From Blautia argi (GTDB taxonomy: Bacteria > Bacillota > Clostridia > Lachnospirales > Lachnospiraceae), in NCBI RefSeq assembly GCF_003287895.1, contig NZ_CP030280.1, forward strand, positions 875,501 to 939,500: 64,000 nt of DNA. Direction: 5' to 3'. Shown here one piece after another: positions 9,193 through 18,671 of the stretch. Under the pieces are notes generated by a model. The model worked only from the letters and a program-made list of their open reading frames with translations. It did no database searches and had not been told where the DNA came from. The translations under genes were made by a program, and so were the position numbers. Position 1 is the first letter of the stretch. Each line of letters starts with the position of its first letter.

Positions 9193-9687
9193 ATGGGAGA
9201 ATTTACACATTTTAATAACCTGGGCGAAGCAGTCATGGTAGATGTCAGTGACAAAAAGGAAACTGTCCGGGAAGCCACAGCCAGAGGGAAGATTACCATG
9301 AGTCCGGAGTGTCTGCAAAAGATTATGGAAGGACAGATGGGAAAAGGAGATGTACTGGGAGTCGCCAGAATTGCAGGGATTATGGGAGCAAAGAAGACTT
9401 CGGAACTGATTCCCCTGTGTCATGTGCTGAACCTGACAAAGGTGGAAATGGAGTTTTACCCGGATTTGAAAGAAAACGCAGTGTTTGCACTTTGCAGGGT
9501 GCGGACTGTGGGAAAGACAGGAGTGGAAATGGAGGCGCTTACCGGAGTCAGTACCGCGCTTCTGACCATTTATGACATGTGTAAGGCAGTGGATAAAAGC
9601 ATGTTGATTGAAAATATTTGTCTGATAAAGAAAACAGGCGGAAAAAGCGGAACATTTATAAGAACAGAGGAAAGCGGGGAGCAGTAG
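9193..9687 (+). CDS. moaC: Cyclic pyranopterin monophosphate synthase
   Basis: A 164-residue MoaC, acting after MoaA to give cyclic pyranopterin monophosphate in molybdopterin synthesis. Conserved stretches include [33 protein letters not shown] and the catalytic [20 protein letters not shown], and KKTGGKSG ends the family core. The ATG follows directly on the previous stop (no gap) with AAAGGAG inside the upstream gene. The next gene moaA starts at the base after its stop. Confidence 0.96.
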   Translation: MGEFTHFNNLGEAVMVDVSDKKETVREATARGKITMSPECLQKIMEGQMGKGDVLGVARIAGIMGAKKTSELIPLCHVLNLTKVEMEFYPDLKENAVFALCRVRTVGKTGVEMEALTGVSTALLTIYDMCKAVDKSMLIENICLIKKTGGKSGTFIRTEESGEQ

Positions 9688-10653
9688 GTGACAGACGGAT
9701 TTGGAAGAACAGTGGATTATATGCGGATTTCCATTACAGACCGCTGTAATTTGCGCTGCAGCTATTGCATGCCAAAGGAACCCTGCTGGCTGCCGAAAGA
9801 AGAACTTTTAAAGAGAGAGGAGATTCTGGAAATCTGTCGCTGTGGGGAAAAGCTGGGAATCCGAAAAATCAAAGTCACAGGAGGCGAACCCCTCATGCGT
9901 GGGGACTGTGCAGAACTTATCCGAGAGATAAAGAGCCTTCCCGGTATAGAAAAAGTGACCCTTACTACAAATGGCGTACTGCTTGCAAAAAAAGCACAGG
10001 AGCTTTATGAGGCGGGCATTGACGGGGTGAATGTCAGTCTGGATACCCTTGACAGGAACACCTATCAGGAGATGACAGGATTTGACCGGCTTTCACAGGT
10101 TTTGGAGGGACTGGAAGTCATGGGGAATCTTCCGGTTCCTTTAAAGACCAATACGGTGCTGATGCCCGGAGTCAACGAAGAAGCATGGAAGGAACTGGCG
10201 CTTCTGGCAAAAAAGCAGAGCATAGATGTGCGTTTTATTGAAAAAATGCCTCTGGGAGAAGAAAAGGGAGCAGAGGGGATTTCTAATCTCAGACTTTTGG
10301 AAGACATGCAGAAACTCTTTGGAAAGGCAGCAAAGGATAGCCGGGTTCATGGAAACGGCCCTGCCGTATATTATCGTTTTCCGGGATTTCAGGGCAGCAT
10401 AGGGTTTATCAGTGCGATACACGGGAAATTTTGCGCAGACTGCAATCGTCTGCGTCTGACAGCAGAGGGACTTGTTAAGCCCTGTCTTTGCTATCAGGAT
10501 AGTATTTCTTTGAAAGAAGCGGTAAGAGAGGAAAACAGGGAAGAGATAGGGAAACTTTTGAAAAAGGCAATAGAAGAAAAACCGCTTTCTCATTGCTTTG
10601 AGCATACAGAGCAGGTAACAGAGCAGCGGGATATGTGGAAAATAGGAGGATAG
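9688..10653 (+). CDS. moaA: GTP 3',8-cyclase (radical SAM)
   Basis: A 321-residue radical SAM enzyme converting GTP to 3',8-cyclo-7,8-dihydro-GTP with MoaC. The N-terminal cluster is C20-x3-C24-x2-C27 (DRCNLRCSYCMPKE), the SAM region shows KVTGGEPLMRGD, and the C-terminal substrate cluster is CADCNRLRLTAEGLVKPCLC. The protein ends in Gly-Gly, needed in MoaA for activity. The start is GTG immediately after the moaC stop; the alternative ATG at 9721 would remove the conserved Arg near the N-terminus. Overlapping layout implies one transcript. Confidence 0.96.
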   Translation: MTDGFGRTVDYMRISITDRCNLRCSYCMPKEPCWLPKEELLKREEILEICRCGEKLGIRKIKVTGGEPLMRGDCAELIREIKSLPGIEKVTLTTNGVLLAKKAQELYEAGIDGVNVSLDTLDRNTYQEMTGFDRLSQVLEGLEVMGNLPVPLKTNTVLMPGVNEEAWKELALLAKKQSIDVRFIEKMPLGEEKGAEGISNLRLLEDMQKLFGKAAKDSRVHGNGPAVYYRFPGFQGSIGFISAIHGKFCADCNRLRLTAEGLVKPCLCYQDSISLKEAVREENREEIGKLLKKAIEEKPLSHCFEHTEQVTEQRDMWKIGG

Positions 10654-10662
10654 AGGACAGAA

Positions 10663-11598
10663 ATGGGAATTGTCAGAGCAATCTGTATCAGTAAGGTGCG
10701 GGGAACCGCAAAAACTCAGGTAAAAGAGGCAGAACTTACGCCTGAATGGGGAATTATAGGTGATGCTCACGGTGGAAACTGGCATCGTCAGGTGAGCATG
10801 CTTTCTGTGGAGAAGATTGAAGCCTTTCGGGAAAGAGGAGCAGAGGTGGAATTTGGAGCCTTTGGAGAAAACCTTGTGGTAGAGGGCTTTGACTTTGCAG
10901 CGCTTCCGGTGGGAAGCCGCTTTTGCATTGGAACGGCTATACTGGAAATGACCCAGATTGGAAAGGAATGTCATAATCATTGCCAGATTTACCAGCGTAT
11001 GGGAGAATGCATTATGCCAAGAGAAGGGGTTTTTGCCAGAGTTCTTAGAGGCGGAAGCATCAAAACCGGTGATAAAGCAGAACTTTTACCCTTAGAGGAA
11101 AAGAGGCCTTATACGGCTGCGGTGATTACTTTAAGTGACAAAGGGGCAAAAGGAGAACGGGAGGATAAAAGTGGCCCGCTGATTGTGAAAATGCTGAAGG
11201 AAGCAGGATATCAGGTGGAGGAAACTCTGTTGCTTTCCGATGAACAGAAGCCTCTTGAGAATCAGCTTATACGTCTGGCAGATCAAAGGCAGATAAATCT
11301 GGTGCTTACCACAGGAGGTACAGGCTTTTCCAGACGAGATGTGACGCCGGAGGCAACCATTGCAGTGTGTGACCGCATGGCAAGAGGCATTGCAGAGGCA
11401 ATCCGGGGATATTCCATGACGATTACAAAACGTGCTATGTTAAGCAGGGCAGAATCCGGAATTCGCAAGGGAACTCTGATTGTAAATCTGCCGGGTAGTC
11501 CAAAGGCAGTGGAGGAATCTCTGGAATTTATTTTGCCAGTGCTGGGACACGGGCTGGGCATTTTGCGGGGAACAGAAGGAGAATGTGCAAGAAAATGA
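10663..11598 (+). CDS. MOSC domain / MogA-type molybdopterin adenylyltransferase fusion
   Basis: A 311-residue two-domain protein. Residues 1-145 form a MOSC domain (GIIGDAHGGNWHRQVSML, EFGAFGENLVVEG, IGKECHNHCQIY), a fold used in sulfur or molybdenum cofactor handling. Residues 148-305 form a MogA/MoaB domain (AAVITLSDKGAKGEREDKSG, LTTGGTGFSRRDVTPEA, IVNLPGSPKAVEE) that adenylylates molybdopterin before molybdate insertion. Such fusions occur in Clostridia; each half alone is a usual bacterial protein. The 3' end overlaps modA by 16 bases. No moaD or moaE gene is in this cluster, so the sulfur-insertion step must be encoded elsewhere. Confidence 0.9.
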   Translation: MGIVRAICISKVRGTAKTQVKEAELTPEWGIIGDAHGGNWHRQVSMLSVEKIEAFRERGAEVEFGAFGENLVVEGFDFAALPVGSRFCIGTAILEMTQIGKECHNHCQIYQRMGECIMPREGVFARVLRGGSIKTGDKAELLPLEEKRPYTAAVITLSDKGAKGEREDKSGPLIVKMLKEAGYQVEETLLLSDEQKPLENQLIRLADQRQINLVLTTGGTGFSRRDVTPEATIAVCDRMARGIAEAIRGYSMTITKRAMLSRAESGIRKGTLIVNLPGSPKAVEESLEFILPVLGHGLGILRGTEGECARK

Positions 11599-12500
11599 AA
11601 AGACGAATGGCAGCATTTATTCTGGTCTGCTGTATAGCAATGGGAATGGCCGGCTGTGGAAGTAAGGAAAGCCAGGAGAAAAGAGAACAGGAAGATGCCG
11701 GGAGCAGGAAGGAAGCTGTACAAGAACCGGAAGCGCAGAAAGAGGAGCCAGAGGAAATCCAGGTGTTTATTGCAGCCAGCCTAAATACAGTCATGACAGA
11801 GCTGGCAGAAAAGTATCATGAAGTACACCCGGAGGTGAAAATTGTCTACAATGCCGACAGTTCCGGAAAATTGCTGACCCAGATTGAAGAGGGGTATGCC
11901 TGTGATATTTTCTTTTCTGCTGCTCAGAAACAAATGGATCAGTTAGAGCAGGACGGATTTGTTCTGGAAGGAACCCGCCATAATGTGGTGAACAATCAGG
12001 TGGTACTTCTGACTTTAAAGGATAGTGAAACCAAGGTGACAGGTTTAGAGAATCTGCAGGAAGCAGAAAGCATTGCACTTGCAGGCGGCAGTGTACCGGT
12101 AGGAAAATATACACGGCAGGCTCTGGTGAACCTGGAAATTCTGCCCCAGGCAGAAGATGTTTCTGAAATTACAACCAGGAAGGTGTCAGAAGCGCTTGGA
12201 AATGTGGAAATCAGTGAGCAGGATAATGTAAGTAAGGTGCTTACTGCTGTGACAGAAGGCGCCTGTGAGGTGGGAACAACGTACTATTCCGATACCTATG
12301 GATATGAGGACAAGGTAAAGGTTTTGGAAATTGTCAGCTATGATTTGACAGGAGATGTGATTTATCCTATTTGCCAGGTGAAGAATCAGGAGGCAGATGA
12401 AGGACAGGTAAAGGCAGCCGGAGAATTTTTGGATTATGTGCTTTCTGATGAGGCGAAGGAAGTGTTTGAAAGCTATTATTTTGATACCAATGTAGAGTAA
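11583..12500 (+). CDS. modA: Molybdate ABC transporter substrate-binding lipoprotein
   Basis: A 305-residue type II periplasmic-binding protein. A signal peptide with lipobox GMAGC places the anchor at Cys25, followed by a charged linker rich in Glu and Lys to about residue 60. The ModA domain begins VFIAASLNTVMTELAEKY and holds YNADSSGKLLTQIE, DIFFSAAQKQMDQ and the oxyanion-loop region. It delivers molybdate (or tungstate) to ModBC. The start is ambiguous: the ATG at 11583 is one base from AGGAG, the in-frame ATG at 11595 is 13 bases from it; both leave the signal peptide intact. It overlaps the upstream gene. Confidence 0.92.
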   Translation: MCKKMKRRMAAFILVCCIAMGMAGCGSKESQEKREQEDAGSRKEAVQEPEAQKEEPEEIQVFIAASLNTVMTELAEKYHEVHPEVKIVYNADSSGKLLTQIEEGYACDIFFSAAQKQMDQLEQDGFVLEGTRHNVVNNQVVLLTLKDSETKVTGLENLQEAESIALAGGSVPVGKYTRQALVNLEILPQAEDVSEITTRKVSEALGNVEISEQDNVSKVLTAVTEGACEVGTTYYSDTYGYEDKVKVLEIVSYDLTGDVIYPICQVKNQEADEGQVKAAGEFLDYVLSDEAKEVFESYYFDTNVE

Positions 12501-12510
12501 AGGAGATGCC

Positions 12511-13215
12511 ATGGAAGCAGTTTTACAGATATTGAGGGAATTAGACTGGAGTCCTCTCTGGATTTCTTTGAAAACGGGAATCGCTGCTACCTTTTTTTCC
12601 CTTTTTCTGGGGGTTTTCGCAGCGGCAAGGGCAATGAAGGTCAGTGGGAGAACCAGAGCTTTTCTGGATAGTTTGCTGACCCTTCCCATGGTTTTGCCTC
12701 CTACGGCAGCGGGATTTTTCCTGTTGCTTTTGTTTAGTACCAGAAGACCGGTGGGAAGTTTTTTATATACTTCCTTTGATATTAAAATCATACAGTCCTG
12801 GGCAGGGTGCGTGATAGCTGCTGTGGTAATTGCCTTTCCTCTTATGTATCGAAATGCAAGAGGCGCCTTTGAGCAGGTAGACCCCAATCTGATTTATGCA
12901 GCCAGAACACTGGGTATGTCAGAAACGAAAATTTTCTGGAAAGTGGCGCTTCCTACAGCAGGTCCAGGAGTGGCAGCGGGGATAGTGCTGACCTTTGCCA
13001 GAGCCATGGGCGAATACGGGGCAACCTCCATGCTGGCAGGAAATATTCCCGGAAAGACAGGCACCATTTCGCAGAAAATTGCCATGGTTATTCAGGACGG
13101 GGATTATATTACCGCAGGTTTTTGGGTGGGACTTGTGTTTTTAGCAGCTTTTGTTATTTTAATTGTTATGAATTTGACAACCGGAAAGGGCAGAAATAAA
13201 AGGAAACGCTGGTAA
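12511..13215 (+). CDS. modB: Molybdate ABC transporter permease
   Basis: A 234-residue permease of the ModB/CysT type with about five or six membrane helices. The EAA loop (AARTLGMSETKIFWKVALPTA, about 128-148) contacts the ATPase; the family motif EYGATSMLAGNIPGKTGT follows. It starts 10 bases after modA with GGAGATGCC upstream. A repeat-rich hairpin lies between it and modC, which may lower or tune expression of the ATPase. Confidence 0.95.
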   Translation: MEAVLQILRELDWSPLWISLKTGIAATFFSLFLGVFAAARAMKVSGRTRAFLDSLLTLPMVLPPTAAGFFLLLLFSTRRPVGSFLYTSFDIKIIQSWAGCVIAAVVIAFPLMYRNARGAFEQVDPNLIYAARTLGMSETKIFWKVALPTAGPGVAAGIVLTFARAMGEYGATSMLAGNIPGKTGTISQKIAMVIQDGDYITAGFWVGLVFLAAFVILIVMNLTTGKGRNKRKRW

Positions 13216-13224
13216 TGGCAGCAG

Positions 13225-13266
13225 AGAATCTCACAGGCGGAGAATTTCGCAGGCGAGATTCTTTAT
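13225..13266 (+). repeat. Hairpin with embedded direct repeats between modB and modC
   Basis: AGAATCTC (13225-13232) pairs with GAGATTCT (13255-13262). Inside, two near-copies of AATyTCrCAGGCG lie head to tail. A T-rich stretch follows, so it may act as a weak terminator or as an RNA processing site within the mod operon. Confidence 0.5.
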
Positions 13267-13291
13267 TCTTTGCGGAAGAAAGGTGTGAGCT

Positions 13292-14329
13292 ATGGAAGTA
13301 AAAATAGAGAAAAGTCTGGAAAAATTTCGTCTTGATGTGGAGTTTGTCAGCGAAAGTCGCCGCATTGGTATTCTGGGAGCATCAGGAAGCGGAAAGAGCC
13401 TTCTGCTGCGGAGTCTTGCCGGGGTAGAAAGCGTGGATAAGGGGAAAATTGTGTTTGAAGGCAGAACCCTTTTGGACACGGGACGGAAAATCTGTGAAAA
13501 GCCTCAGAATCGAAGGGTGGGATATCTGTTTCAGAATTATGCTCTTTTTCCAACCATGACAGTGGAAGAGAATATTATGGCAGGACTTTCGGGAAACCGC
13601 AGCAAAAAGAGGGAGAGAGCGGCAGAGTTTATAGAGAAATTTCATTTAAAGGGACTGGAAAAACGTCTTCCGGGGGAACTTTCCGGAGGACAGCAGCAGA
13701 GAACCGCTCTGGCAAGAATGATGATATGCCGACCGCAGATGATTCTTCTGGACGAGCCCTATTCTGCTCTGGACGTGTATTTGCGGGATCAATTGCAAAG
13801 GGAAATGCTGGAATTTTTGAAGGAATATCCCGGAACCGTGCTTCTGGTGTCCCACAACAGGGACGAAATTTACCGCATGAGCGAGGAAATGTTAGTTATG
13901 GACAGAGGCAGGATTGTGGGACAGGGAAAGACAAAGGCTTTGTTTCAAAATCCTCAGACCAAAATAGCAGCTCGTCTGACCGGGTGTAAGAATATTGCAG
14001 ATATAGTGCAAAAAGAAGGGAGTACAGCGTTTGTGCCGGACTGGGGCATGAATTTACGGTTGAAAACTCATAGTTTAGAAGGAGTAAAGGCAGTAGCAAT
14101 CCGCGCTCACGAATTTCTTATGAAAGAAGAAGAGAATTGCCTGTGCTTTCCTGTGTATTGTCCTGTTGTGACAGAGGATATGTTTGAGTACAATCTTTCA
14201 TTTTTGCCTAATCAGGAGGCAAAACAGAGAATGGACTGGAAGGTTTCCAGATATTTGTGGGAGAGCGCAGGAAGAATTCCGGAAAAGTTATATTTGAAAG
14301 AAGAGAAGCTGTTGTTGTTGTATGAGTAA
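13292..14329 (+). CDS. modC: Molybdate ABC transporter ATP-binding protein
   Basis: A 345-residue ATPase. Walker A is GASGSGKSLLLRSLAG (about 29), the Q loop is GYLFQNYALFPTMTV, the signature is [14 protein letters not shown], Walker B is MILLDEPYSALD and the H loop LLVSHNRDE. The last 110 residues form a degenerate TOBE-like regulatory domain, shorter than in E. coli ModC, where molybdate binding inhibits transport. It ends the Mo operon. No ModE repressor is encoded nearby. Confidence 0.93.
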   Translation: MEVKIEKSLEKFRLDVEFVSESRRIGILGASGSGKSLLLRSLAGVESVDKGKIVFEGRTLLDTGRKICEKPQNRRVGYLFQNYALFPTMTVEENIMAGLSGNRSKKRERAAEFIEKFHLKGLEKRLPGELSGGQQQRTALARMMICRPQMILLDEPYSALDVYLRDQLQREMLEFLKEYPGTVLLVSHNRDEIYRMSEEMLVMDRGRIVGQGKTKALFQNPQTKIAARLTGCKNIADIVQKEGSTAFVPDWGMNLRLKTHSLEGVKAVAIRAHEFLMKEEENCLCFPVYCPVVTEDMFEYNLSFLPNQEAKQRMDWKVSRYLWESAGRIPEKLYLKEEKLLLLYE

Positions 14330-14337
14330 TAGAAAGG

Positions 14338-14366
14338 TTTCTTTTCCGTAAAAGAAATGGTATAAT
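14338..14366 (+). promoter_or_regulatory. Promoter -10 and perfect hairpin ahead of the nucleoside salvage operon
   Basis: TTTCTTTT-CCGT-AAAAGAAA (14338-14357) is a perfect 8-base inverted repeat directly before TATAAT at 14361-14366. No good -35 is visible; TTTCTT at the repeat's left arm is at about the right distance. It could be an operator overlapping the promoter or the end of the mod transcript. Confidence 0.45.
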
Positions 14367-14410
14367 CTTTTTTATAAAAAGTCAGAATTCTTATGAGAGG
14401 AGCTGGTATT

Positions 14411-15193
14411 ATGCAAAATTATTCAGGAGAAGCAGGACTTCAATATCACTTACAGATTTGCAAAGGGGACGTAGGGCGTTATGTGATTTTGCCGGGAGAT
14501 CCCAAGCGATGTGAAAAAATTGCAGCATATCTGGAGAATCCTGTTCTGGTTGCAGACAGTCGGGAATATAAAACCTATACCGGATACCTGGAAGGGGAAA
14601 AAGTCAGTGTTACCTCTACCGGAATTGGCGGTCCTTCTGCGTCCATTGCTCTGGAAGAGCTGGTGCAATGTGGAGCGGATACCTTTGTCCGGGTAGGTAC
14701 CTGTGGAGGTATGGACTTAGAGGTAAAGGGCGGTGACCTGGTGGTTGCAACGGGAGCGATTCGTATGGAAGGAACCAGCAAGGAATACGCACCGATTGAA
14801 TTTCCGGCAGTCCCGGATTTGCAGGTAACCAATGCACTGGTAGAGGCTGCAAAGCGCTGCGGCTGCACGTATCACACCGGAGTGGTGGAATGCAAGGACG
14901 CCTTTTACGGGCAGCATGAGCCGGAAACAAAGCCGGTGAGTTATGAGCTTTTAAATAAATGGGAAGCCTGGCTGCGTATGGGGTGTAAAGCCTCGGAAAT
15001 GGAGTCTGCCGCATTGTTTATTGTGGGAAACTATTTAAAAGTGCGGGTAGGAACGGATTTACTGGTTATGGGAAATCAGGAACGGGAAAAACGGGGACTT
15101 GAAAATCCCATTGTGCACGACACAGATATGGCGATTCGCGTAGCAATAGAGGGAATCCGCCTTTTGATTCAGAAAGACAGGGAAAGCGTATGA
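14411..15193 (+). CDS. udp: Uridine phosphorylase-like nucleoside phosphorylase (NP-I family)
   Basis: A 260-residue phosphorylase that splits uridine (or another nucleoside) with phosphate to base and (deoxy)ribose 1-phosphate. It shows the NP-I signatures [39 protein letters not shown] and the ribose-binding EMESAALF. The ATG at 14411 has AGGAG 8 bases upstream; an in-frame ATG at 14393 overlaps that site and is unlikely. The context (cytidine deaminase, phosphopentomutase, deoxyribose-phosphate aldolase) defines a pyrimidine nucleoside catabolic operon. The stop overlaps the cdd start by ATGA. Confidence 0.9.
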   Translation: MQNYSGEAGLQYHLQICKGDVGRYVILPGDPKRCEKIAAYLENPVLVADSREYKTYTGYLEGEKVSVTSTGIGGPSASIALEELVQCGADTFVRVGTCGGMDLEVKGGDLVVATGAIRMEGTSKEYAPIEFPAVPDLQVTNALVEAAKRCGCTYHTGVVECKDAFYGQHEPETKPVSYELLNKWEAWLRMGCKASEMESAALFIVGNYLKVRVGTDLLVMGNQEREKRGLENPIVHDTDMAIRVAIEGIRLLIQKDRESV

Positions 15194-15618
15194 CAGAACA
15201 GGAAAAAAGAACTTTAGTGGAGCGGGCGTTAGAGGCAAGAACCTTTGCCTATACGCCGTATTCAGGATTTCAGGTAGGAGCTGCCTTGCTTGCAAAAAAC
15301 GGCAGAATTTTCACAGGCTGTAATATTGAAAATGCTGCTTACAGTCCTACGAATTGTGCAGAGCGCACCGCTGTTTTTAAGGCAGTTTCCGAAGGCATAA
15401 GAGAGTTTCAGGCAATTGCCATTGTGGGTGGTAGGGAAGGAACAGAACCTGTTTCGCTCACCGCTCCCTGCGGTGTGTGCAGACAGGTGCTTATGGAATT
15501 TTGCAGTCCAAAAGAATTTCAGATTCTGCTTGGAAAAGGAGATAAAACCTGGGAAGAATATACCTTAGAAGAATTACTTCCACAGGGATTTTCAGGAAAA
15601 AATCTGGAAAGTATCTGA
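15190..15618 (+). CDS. cdd: Cytidine deaminase
   Basis: A 142-residue homotetramer-type cytidine deaminase, converting (deoxy)cytidine to (deoxy)uridine, which the upstream phosphorylase can then split. Zinc ligands and the catalytic Glu appear in [12 protein letters not shown] and [12 protein letters not shown]; the N-terminal [15 protein letters not shown] and [14 protein letters not shown] are conserved. The start overlaps the phosphorylase stop by 4 bases. Confidence 0.96.
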   Translation: MTEQEKRTLVERALEARTFAYTPYSGFQVGAALLAKNGRIFTGCNIENAAYSPTNCAERTAVFKAVSEGIREFQAIAIVGGREGTEPVSLTAPCGVCRQVLMEFCSPKEFQILLGKGDKTWEEYTLEELLPQGFSGKNLESI

Positions 15619-15671
15619 AAAAAGGGGCAGCACAGTTTATTGAAAAGAAGAAGTAGAAAGGAAGGGTTGCT

Positions 15672-16859
15672 ATGAGGTATCAGAGAATTTTTACCATTGT
15701 ACTGGATTCCCTGGGAATTGGAGCCATGCCGGATTCCCAAAAGTATGGAGATGTTGGGGTAGATACCCTGGGACATATTGCAGAACAGAAAGAAAATTTC
15801 AGAATTCCAAATCTGCAGAAACTGGGAATCGCAAATCTGCATCAGCTAAAAGGTGTTTCCCCGGTGCAAAAGCCCCTTGCCTGTTACATGAAATTGCAGG
15901 AGCAAAGCTGTGGCAAGGACACCATGACCGGACACTGGGAAATGATGGGACTTCATGTGACCCGGCCTTTCCGGACGTTTACGGAACACGGCTTTCCTCC
16001 AGAATTGATTCAGGAGCTGGAAAAACGCACAGGCAGACCCATTATCGGAAATAAAAGCGCCAGCGGTACGGAGATTTTGGAGGAGCTGGCAGAGCAGGAA
16101 ATCCGGGAAGGAAAGCTGATCGTTTATACTTCTGCGGATTCGGTTTTGCAGATTTGCGGAAATGAAGAAACCATGGGACTGGAAACCCTGTATCGTTACT
16201 GTGAAATTGCCAGAGAACTGACCATGCGGGACGAATGGAAGGTGGGACGGGTCATTGCAAGACCCTATGTAGGAAAGAAAAAGGGAGAATTTAAACGCAC
16301 GGCAAACCGCCATGATTATGCTTTAAAACCATATGGAAAGACCGCTCTGGACAGTTTAAAGGAGGCAGGATTTTCCGTGATTTCCGTGGGGAAAATTTAT
16401 GATATTTTTGATGGGCAGGGACTGACAGAATCGAATAAATCCAAAAGTTCGGTGCATGGTATGGAACAGACCATAGACCTTGCAAAACGGGATTTTACAG
16501 GGCTGTGTTTTACCAATCTGGTAGATTTTGACGCTCTGTGGGGGCACAGGAGAAATGTGCAGGGCTATGCAGAAGAACTGGAACGCTTTGATGAAAAGCT
16601 GGGAGAACTGCTTTCTGTATTAAGAACAGATGATTTGCTGATTCTTACTGCGGATCATGGAAATGACCCTACCTACACAGGCACAGACCACACCAGAGAG
16701 CAGGTTCCGTTTCTGGCTTACTCTCCCTCCATGAAAGAAGGGAAGAATCTGGGTGTCAGCCCGACTTTTGCAGTGATTGGAGCAACCATTGCAGAAAATT
16801 TTGGGGTGAAGATGCCGGAGGGAACCATTGGAACTTCCCTTTTAGAACAACTATTATAA
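15672..16859 (+). CDS. deoB: Phosphopentomutase
   Basis: A 395-residue metalloenzyme of the alkaline phosphatase superfamily that interconverts (deoxy)ribose 1- and 5-phosphate, linking nucleoside phosphorolysis to DeoC and the pentose phosphate pathway. Metal-binding motifs are [14 protein letters not shown] at the N-terminus and [18 protein letters not shown] near 325-345; [12 protein letters not shown] carries the active-site Thr region. It starts 53 bases after cdd with AAGGAAGG upstream. Full length for the family. Confidence 0.96.
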   Translation: MRYQRIFTIVLDSLGIGAMPDSQKYGDVGVDTLGHIAEQKENFRIPNLQKLGIANLHQLKGVSPVQKPLACYMKLQEQSCGKDTMTGHWEMMGLHVTRPFRTFTEHGFPPELIQELEKRTGRPIIGNKSASGTEILEELAEQEIREGKLIVYTSADSVLQICGNEETMGLETLYRYCEIARELTMRDEWKVGRVIARPYVGKKKGEFKRTANRHDYALKPYGKTALDSLKEAGFSVISVGKIYDIFDGQGLTESNKSKSSVHGMEQTIDLAKRDFTGLCFTNLVDFDALWGHRRNVQGYAEELERFDEKLGELLSVLRTDDLLILTADHGNDPTYTGTDHTREQVPFLAYSPSMKEGKNLGVSPTFAVIGATIAENFGVKMPEGTIGTSLLEQLL

Positions 16860-16881
16860 GACAGCGAAAGGAGAAGCTTAC

Positions 16882-17556
16882 ATGGAAAAAAGAGAATTGT
16901 CAAGCAGGTTGGATCACACGTTGTTAAAGCAGACAGCAACCTGGGAAGAGGTTCGCAGGATATGTGAAGAAGGCATACAATATCATACGGCATCTGTATG
17001 TATTCCGCCCTGCTATGTGAAAAAAGCAAAGGAATTTGTGCAAAACCGGATGAAAATATGCACTGTGATTGGGTTTCCCAACGGGAATACTACCACAACC
17101 GTGAAAGTATTTGAAACCAGAGATGCCGTGGAAAATGGTGCAGATGAAATAGACATGGTGGTGAATCTGGGTATGGTAAAAGCAGGGGAATATGAACAGA
17201 TTCTGGGGGAAATCCGGGCAGTGAAAGAAGCCTGTGACGGAAGACTTTTAAAGGTCATTATCGAAACCTGTCTGCTTACAAAAGAAGAAAAAACAGAGCT
17301 TTGTCGGATTGTAACAGAATCAGGGGCAGAATATATTAAGACTTCCACAGGCTTTTCCACAGGTGGAGCAACGTTTGCTGATGTGGAACTGATGAGAAAG
17401 TGTGTGGGCAGGCAGGTCAAGGTCAAAGCAGCAGGCGGGATTTCTTCAGTGGAGGACGCAGAGAAATTTCTGGCTCTTGGGGCAGACCGATTGGGAACCA
17501 GCAGATTGATTAAACTGTTGGAGGAAGAAAAACAGAGGGGAAAAGAGGGCAGATAA
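16882..17556 (+). CDS. deoC: Deoxyribose-phosphate aldolase
   Basis: A 224-residue class I aldolase splitting 2-deoxyribose 5-phosphate into acetaldehyde and glyceraldehyde 3-phosphate, the last step of this operon's pathway. LDHTLLK opens the TIM barrel, [10 protein letters not shown] carries a catalytic-site Lys, the Schiff-base Lys is in [16 protein letters not shown], and VKAAGGISS holds the second Lys. Spacing to deoB is 22 bases with AAAGGAG. A GNAT-like gene follows one base after its stop. Confidence 0.96.
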   Translation: MEKRELSSRLDHTLLKQTATWEEVRRICEEGIQYHTASVCIPPCYVKKAKEFVQNRMKICTVIGFPNGNTTTTVKVFETRDAVENGADEIDMVVNLGMVKAGEYEQILGEIRAVKEACDGRLLKVIIETCLLTKEEKTELCRIVTESGAEYIKTSTGFSTGGATFADVELMRKCVGRQVKVKAAGGISSVEDAEKFLALGADRLGTSRLIKLLEEEKQRGKEGR

Positions 17557-17557
17557 A

Positions 17558-18388
17558 GTGAAAACCTGGAGAGAAATTGCAGCGCTTCTTGCATTTCCAA
17601 AAGAAGCGCTGGAGGAATTAGAAATCGCAGCAAACCCCAATTCGGAGGATTTGGAAGCGCTTTTAAACGGGGATTTTCAAAAACAGGTAACAAAGCTTGT
17701 CAATCCCCATTGCTGGGAAGCGGCCAGAGAAAGTTTAAAAGAGGTACTGCAGCCGGATAAAAGCGGTCTGAAAATGTTGCTTGTTATGTTGACAGCCTGT
17801 GGATACACCTATGAGGCTTACAGAGAAAAGGGAATAGAGGACAGTATTTTTGTGGAAACTATGAACTGCTTCCCGCGTTTTGTAAATGAGCATAAAGTCA
17901 GTTATGGAAACTATGGATTTGACCGGGATTTCTGGACTGAACGACAGCTTTCCATGCAGCTGTTCAGACTGGGAGAACTGGAGTACGAAATGTGCAGGCA
18001 GGGAGAAGAAAAGACAATTTCCGTGCATATTCCTTCTGATGCGGATATCAGCAGGGATAAGGTAGAAGTTTCCTTTAAGCTGGCACAGGAGTTTTTTGAA
18101 ACCTATTATCCGGAATATGCTCAGGCAGAATACACCTGCTATTCCTGGCTGTTAAGCCCTGCACTGACAGAATTACTGCCTGCACATTCCAGAATTTTGG
18201 AATTTCAGTCTTTCTTTGAGATAGAAAGAGAAGATACAAATTCCAATGCTGTGCTGGAATGGGTTTTTAAAAGAAAGGGGAATACGCTGCAGGAATTACC
18301 GGAGGATACTTCCCTGCAGAAAAAAATGAAGGCATATCTTCTGAGCAGCGGAAAAGTGGGAGAAGCTTTTGGAAGACTGCACAAATAA
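17558..18388 (+). CDS. GNAT-like acyltransferase-domain protein (NAT_N/GNAT_C type)
   Basis: A 276-residue protein with an N-terminal helical domain (about 1-125) and a C-terminal beta-rich GNAT-like domain (about 126-270) marked by SVHIPSDADISRDKVEVSF and AEYTCYSWLLSP. This two-part family is annotated as acyltransferase-domain proteins, but its substrate is unknown. The start is GTG one base after the deoC stop, so it is part of the nucleoside salvage transcript. Its recurrence with deo genes would suggest an accessory role in that pathway; that is inference. No terminator is obvious downstream. Confidence 0.7.
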   Translation: MKTWREIAALLAFPKEALEELEIAANPNSEDLEALLNGDFQKQVTKLVNPHCWEAARESLKEVLQPDKSGLKMLLVMLTACGYTYEAYREKGIEDSIFVETMNCFPRFVNEHKVSYGNYGFDRDFWTERQLSMQLFRLGELEYEMCRQGEEKTISVHIPSDADISRDKVEVSFKLAQEFFETYYPEYAQAEYTCYSWLLSPALTELLPAHSRILEFQSFFEIEREDTNSNAVLEWVFKRKGNTLQELPEDTSLQKKMKAYLLSSGKVGEAFGRLHK

Positions 18389-18671
18389 GACCGTGGAAAA
18401 TTCGTGAAAATGAATATTGGCAATGACGAAGAAGATGTGGTAGAATTACAAGAAAGCATTATATTTTCAAGATTCTAAGATATCTCTTTCGGCATTGCCG
18501 TATCTGAAATTCTAATATCCTATCTAAAGAAAATCTCAATGCTTTTATTTTCAAAAACAGGAAATTGCAGAGAGGTTTTTATTTGTTTCAGTATAAGCGG
18601 TGGATTCTAAAGTCATGTACCAGATTTAAAATCCAGAAAGACCTTCTGCATAGAAAGGGAGGATTTTATTT
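18389..18671. other. Intergenic region with a small hairpin, no gene seen
   Basis: AT-rich. AGATA(18478)...CGGCATTGCCG...TATCT(18505) forms an imperfect hairpin. GGGAGG before 18672 is the Shine-Dalgarno of the next gene. I see no coding sequence. Confidence 0.5.
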
